Source: Amphritea sp. 1_MG-2023 (GTDB taxonomy: Bacteria; Pseudomonadota; Gammaproteobacteria; Pseudomonadales; Balneatricaceae). Taken from it: 36,074 bases of DNA. Shown in pieces: positions 34,396 to 36,074 of the stretch. The stretch's first letter is position 1; each line of letters starts with the position of its first letter. The notes under the pieces were generated by a model. That model did no database searches. It had not been told where the DNA came from and saw nothing but the letters and a program-made list of their open reading frames with translations. Made by a program: the position numbers and the translations under genes. Where the stretch lies: NCBI RefSeq assembly GCF_030547545.1, contig NZ_JAUOQE010000038.1:1-36074 (forward strand). The letters run 5' to 3'.

Positions 34396-35886
34396 ATGAC
34401 CGTTGTAGGCCACTTGATAAATGGCGAGATGCGCACCGATGCCGCTCGTACACAGGCAATTTTTAACCCATCGACAGGCGCAGAGAGCAAGCAGGTCGCG
34501 CTGGCTTCTGTGGCTACTGTTGAAGAGGCGATCGCCGCGGCTGAACAGGCCTTTCCGGCATGGCGTAATACTCCGCCGGCAAAACGGGCACAGGTGATGT
34601 TTCGTTTTAAAGCGCTGCTAGAAGAGCACGCCGATAAAATCTGCGAAATGATCGGTGAAGAACACGGTAAAATTTCCCATGATGCTGCCGGTGAACTGCA
34701 GCGAGGGATTGAAAACGTCGAATACGCTTGTGGTGCGCCAGAGTTACTCAAAGGTGAACACAGCCGTAATGCTGGTCCTGGGATTGATTCTTGGAGCGAG
34801 TTTCAACCATTGGGCGTCGTTGCCGGTATTACACCGTTTAACTTCCCCGCGATGGTGCCATTGTGGATGTACCCCATGGCGATTGTTTGCGGTAATACCT
34901 TTGTCTTGAAACCCTCAGAGCGCGATCCATCATCCACTCTGTTTATCGCGCAGCTACTGCAAGAAGCCGGCTTACCGAAAGGCGTGATTAACGTCGTTAA
35001 CGGTGATAAAGAAGCGGTAGATGTGTTGTTGAGTGATAACCGTATTAAAGCGGTCAGCTTTGTGGGATCAACGCCGATTGCCGAATATATCTATAGCACT
35101 GCTAATGCCAACGGTAAGCGTTGTCAGGCACTCGGTGGCGCGAAAAACCACGCGATCGTGATGCCCGATGCGGATATGGATAATGCCGTCAATCAACTGT
35201 TGGGTGCGGCGTTTGGTTCTTCCGGTGAACGTTGTATGGCGCTGTCTGTGGCGGTAGCTGTGGGTGATGCGGCGGCGGATACCTTAGTGGCGAAAATGAA
35301 AGCGGCGATGGAGCCTTTGAAAGTCGGTGCGTATAGCAATAGCGATAACGACTTTGGCCCGGTGATTACCCGTGCTCATCAGCTTAAAGTGAATGGCTTT
35401 ATCGATAGCGCCGAAGCCGATGGTGCGAAGGTGGTGGTCGATGGACGTAACCCAGTGGTTGATGGCTTTGACGATGGCTTCTTTGTCGGTGCCACGCTGA
35501 TCGATAATGTGACCGCGACGATGTCTAGCTATCAGGAAGAGATCTTTGGCCCAGTATTGCAGGTTGTGCGGGCGGATTCGATGGAAGCGGCGATGCAGCT
35601 GATCAACGATCATGAGTATGGCAATGGCACCTGTATCTTCACCCGTGACGGTGAAGCGGCGCGTTACTTCTCGGACAATATTCAGGTCGGTATGGTGGGT
35701 ATTAACGTACCGTTACCGGTACCGGTGGCGTATCACAGCTTTGGCGGCTGGAAGCGTTCACTGTTCGGTGATCTACATGCCTATGGCCCTGATGCCGTGC
35801 GTTTCTACACTAAACGTAAAACCATCACTCAGCGCTGGCCTTCTAGCGGTGTGCGCGAAGGGGTTTCATTCGCCTTTCCAAGCTAA
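34396..35886 (+). CDS. mmsA: CoA-acylating (methyl)malonate-semialdehyde dehydrogenase
   Basis: Aldehyde dehydrogenase-fold enzyme of 496 residues that would turn malonate or methylmalonate semialdehyde, NAD+ and CoA into acetyl-CoA or propionyl-CoA and CO2. MmsA traits are PFNFPAMVPLWMYPMAI, the catalytic Cys in GSSGERCMALS (about C280), SYQEEIFGPVL, and the C-terminal FYTKRKTITQRWP. The glutamate base of ordinary aldehyde dehydrogenases is replaced (QALGGAKNHAIV), as expected for CoA-acylating members. Next to a beta-alanine aminotransferase, malonate semialdehyde is the likely main substrate. A strong terminator follows. Confidence 0.95.
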   Translation: MTVVGHLINGEMRTDAARTQAIFNPSTGAESKQVALASVATVEEAIAAAEQAFPAWRNTPPAKRAQVMFRFKALLEEHADKICEMIGEEHGKISHDAAGELQRGIENVEYACGAPELLKGEHSRNAGPGIDSWSEFQPLGVVAGITPFNFPAMVPLWMYPMAIVCGNTFVLKPSERDPSSTLFIAQLLQEAGLPKGVINVVNGDKEAVDVLLSDNRIKAVSFVGSTPIAEYIYSTANANGKRCQALGGAKNHAIVMPDADMDNAVNQLLGAAFGSSGERCMALSVAVAVGDAAADTLVAKMKAAMEPLKVGAYSNSDNDFGPVITRAHQLKVNGFIDSAEADGAKVVVDGRNPVVDGFDDGFFVGATLIDNVTATMSSYQEEIFGPVLQVVRADSMEAAMQLINDHEYGNGTCIFTRDGEAARYFSDNIQVGMVGINVPLPVPVAYHSFGGWKRSLFGDLHAYGPDAVRFYTKRKTITQRWPSSGVREGVSFAFPS

Positions 35887-35903
35887 GGTCACGGTTAGGC
35901 AGC

Positions 35904-35932
35904 AGGGCAGGCTCTGCTGATTAACCTGCCCT
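35904..35932 (+). terminator. First hairpin after mmsA
   Basis: AGGGCAGG (35904-35911) pairs perfectly with CCTGCCCT (35925-35932) around a 13-base loop. There is no T-run, so alone it would pause or protect the transcript end rather than terminate. Confidence 0.4.
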
Positions 35933-35938
35933 CGATGA

Positions 35939-35986
35939 GACACAATAAACCGGTCGCTGTTTAGGCAGCGACCGGTTTTTTGTGTC
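35939..35986. terminator. Strong terminator after mmsA, possibly bidirectional
   Basis: AAACCGGTCGCTG (35947-35959) pairs perfectly with CAGCGACCGGTTT (35966-35978), followed by a T-run to 35981. Outer arms GACACA (35939) and TGTGTC (35981) extend the symmetry, so it could act from both sides. Confidence 0.88.
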
Positions 35987-36000
35987 TGATGGTTTTCTTA

Positions 36001-36074
36001 GGGAAGGTGCGAATAAGTCCGTTATGTTCTCTGCGGCCATTAGAATGGCCAGATACGCGAAAGCCAGTGCAGCG
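36001..36074 (+). mobile_element. Possible insertion-sequence end at the window edge
   Basis: From memory, GGGAAGGTGCGAATAAG resembles terminal sequences of bacterial insertion sequences. A perfect GGCCATT-AG-AATGGCC inverted repeat (36035-36050) lies just inside. It starts soon after the terminator, a typical insertion place. No transposase gene or second end is within the window, and the family cannot be assigned. Confidence 0.3.

Noticed and set aside
34311-34751. A 146-codon minus-strand ORF opposite the start of mmsA
   Set aside because: It is antisense to a strongly conserved enzyme, has no ribosome binding site, and reads as low-complexity Ser/Ala/Cys peptide.

Overview
The window looks like chromosomal DNA of a gammaproteobacterium, probably a marine, aerobic, Oceanospirillales-like lineage. 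The evidence is the set of housekeeping genes (ttcA, epmC, a YaiI-family gene, an Sui1/YciH-type initiation factor, a dGTPase), a LapA/LapBCE-type adhesin secretion cluster, and a Pseudomonas-like beta-alanine degradation pair. Genus and species cannot be read from the sequence alone. No rRNA or tRNA gene was seen.

Layout. (1) 1-9213: the 3' part of a giant secreted adhesin (Calx-beta, two von Willebrand A domains, RTX repeats, C-terminal type I signal), a rho-independent terminator, then its type I exporter: ABC transporter, HlyD-type adaptor and TolC-type outer membrane channel. (2) 9334-11564: ttcA, a YaiI/UPF0178 gene and an enoyl-CoA hydratase-family gene. (3) 11658-13850: a promoter and a lone soxY-soxZ pair, a lipoprotein and epmC. 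(4) 13911-15555, minus strand: a copper-delivery cluster (FixH-like membrane protein, SCO, PCuAC). (5) 15866-18550: dgt, a Sui1-like factor, a 39-residue membrane protein missed by ordinary ORF cut-offs, and a retropepsin-like protease. (6) 18748-31363: a complete type I-E CRISPR-Cas locus, headed by a WYL-domain regulator: cas3, cas8e, cse2, cas7e, cas5e, cas6e, an inserted KilA-N gene, cas1, cas2, leader, and an array of 35 repeats and 34 spacers. (7) 31437-35886: a NYN-domain gene, then a LysR regulator divergent from an omega-amino acid:pyruvate aminotransferase and a (methyl)malonate-semialdehyde dehydrogenase. These two enzymes would turn beta-alanine into acetyl-CoA. A strong terminator follows, and a possible insertion-sequence end lies at the window edge.

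The most unusual part is the junction between the interference genes (cas3 to cas6e) and the adaptation genes (cas1-cas2). A KilA-N domain gene sits there. It carries a perfect 32-bp palindrome phased to codons inside a conserved protein motif. An in-frame ochre codon interrupts it where the family appears to have Gln-Trp, and 69 further in-frame codons follow that still look like the family's C-terminus. Two mutually exclusive hairpins overlap the cas6e stop codon just upstream. Together these suggest either a decaying passenger gene or a regulatory element separating interference from adaptation.

The CRISPR leader is well preserved. It has a boxA antitermination element, and a TTGGT motif at the same distance from the first repeat as I recall for the Escherichia coli integrase anchoring site. 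Repeats 19 and 20 end in T and A instead of G. In type I-E systems that base comes from the protospacer-adjacent motif, so these two may record non-canonical acquisitions.
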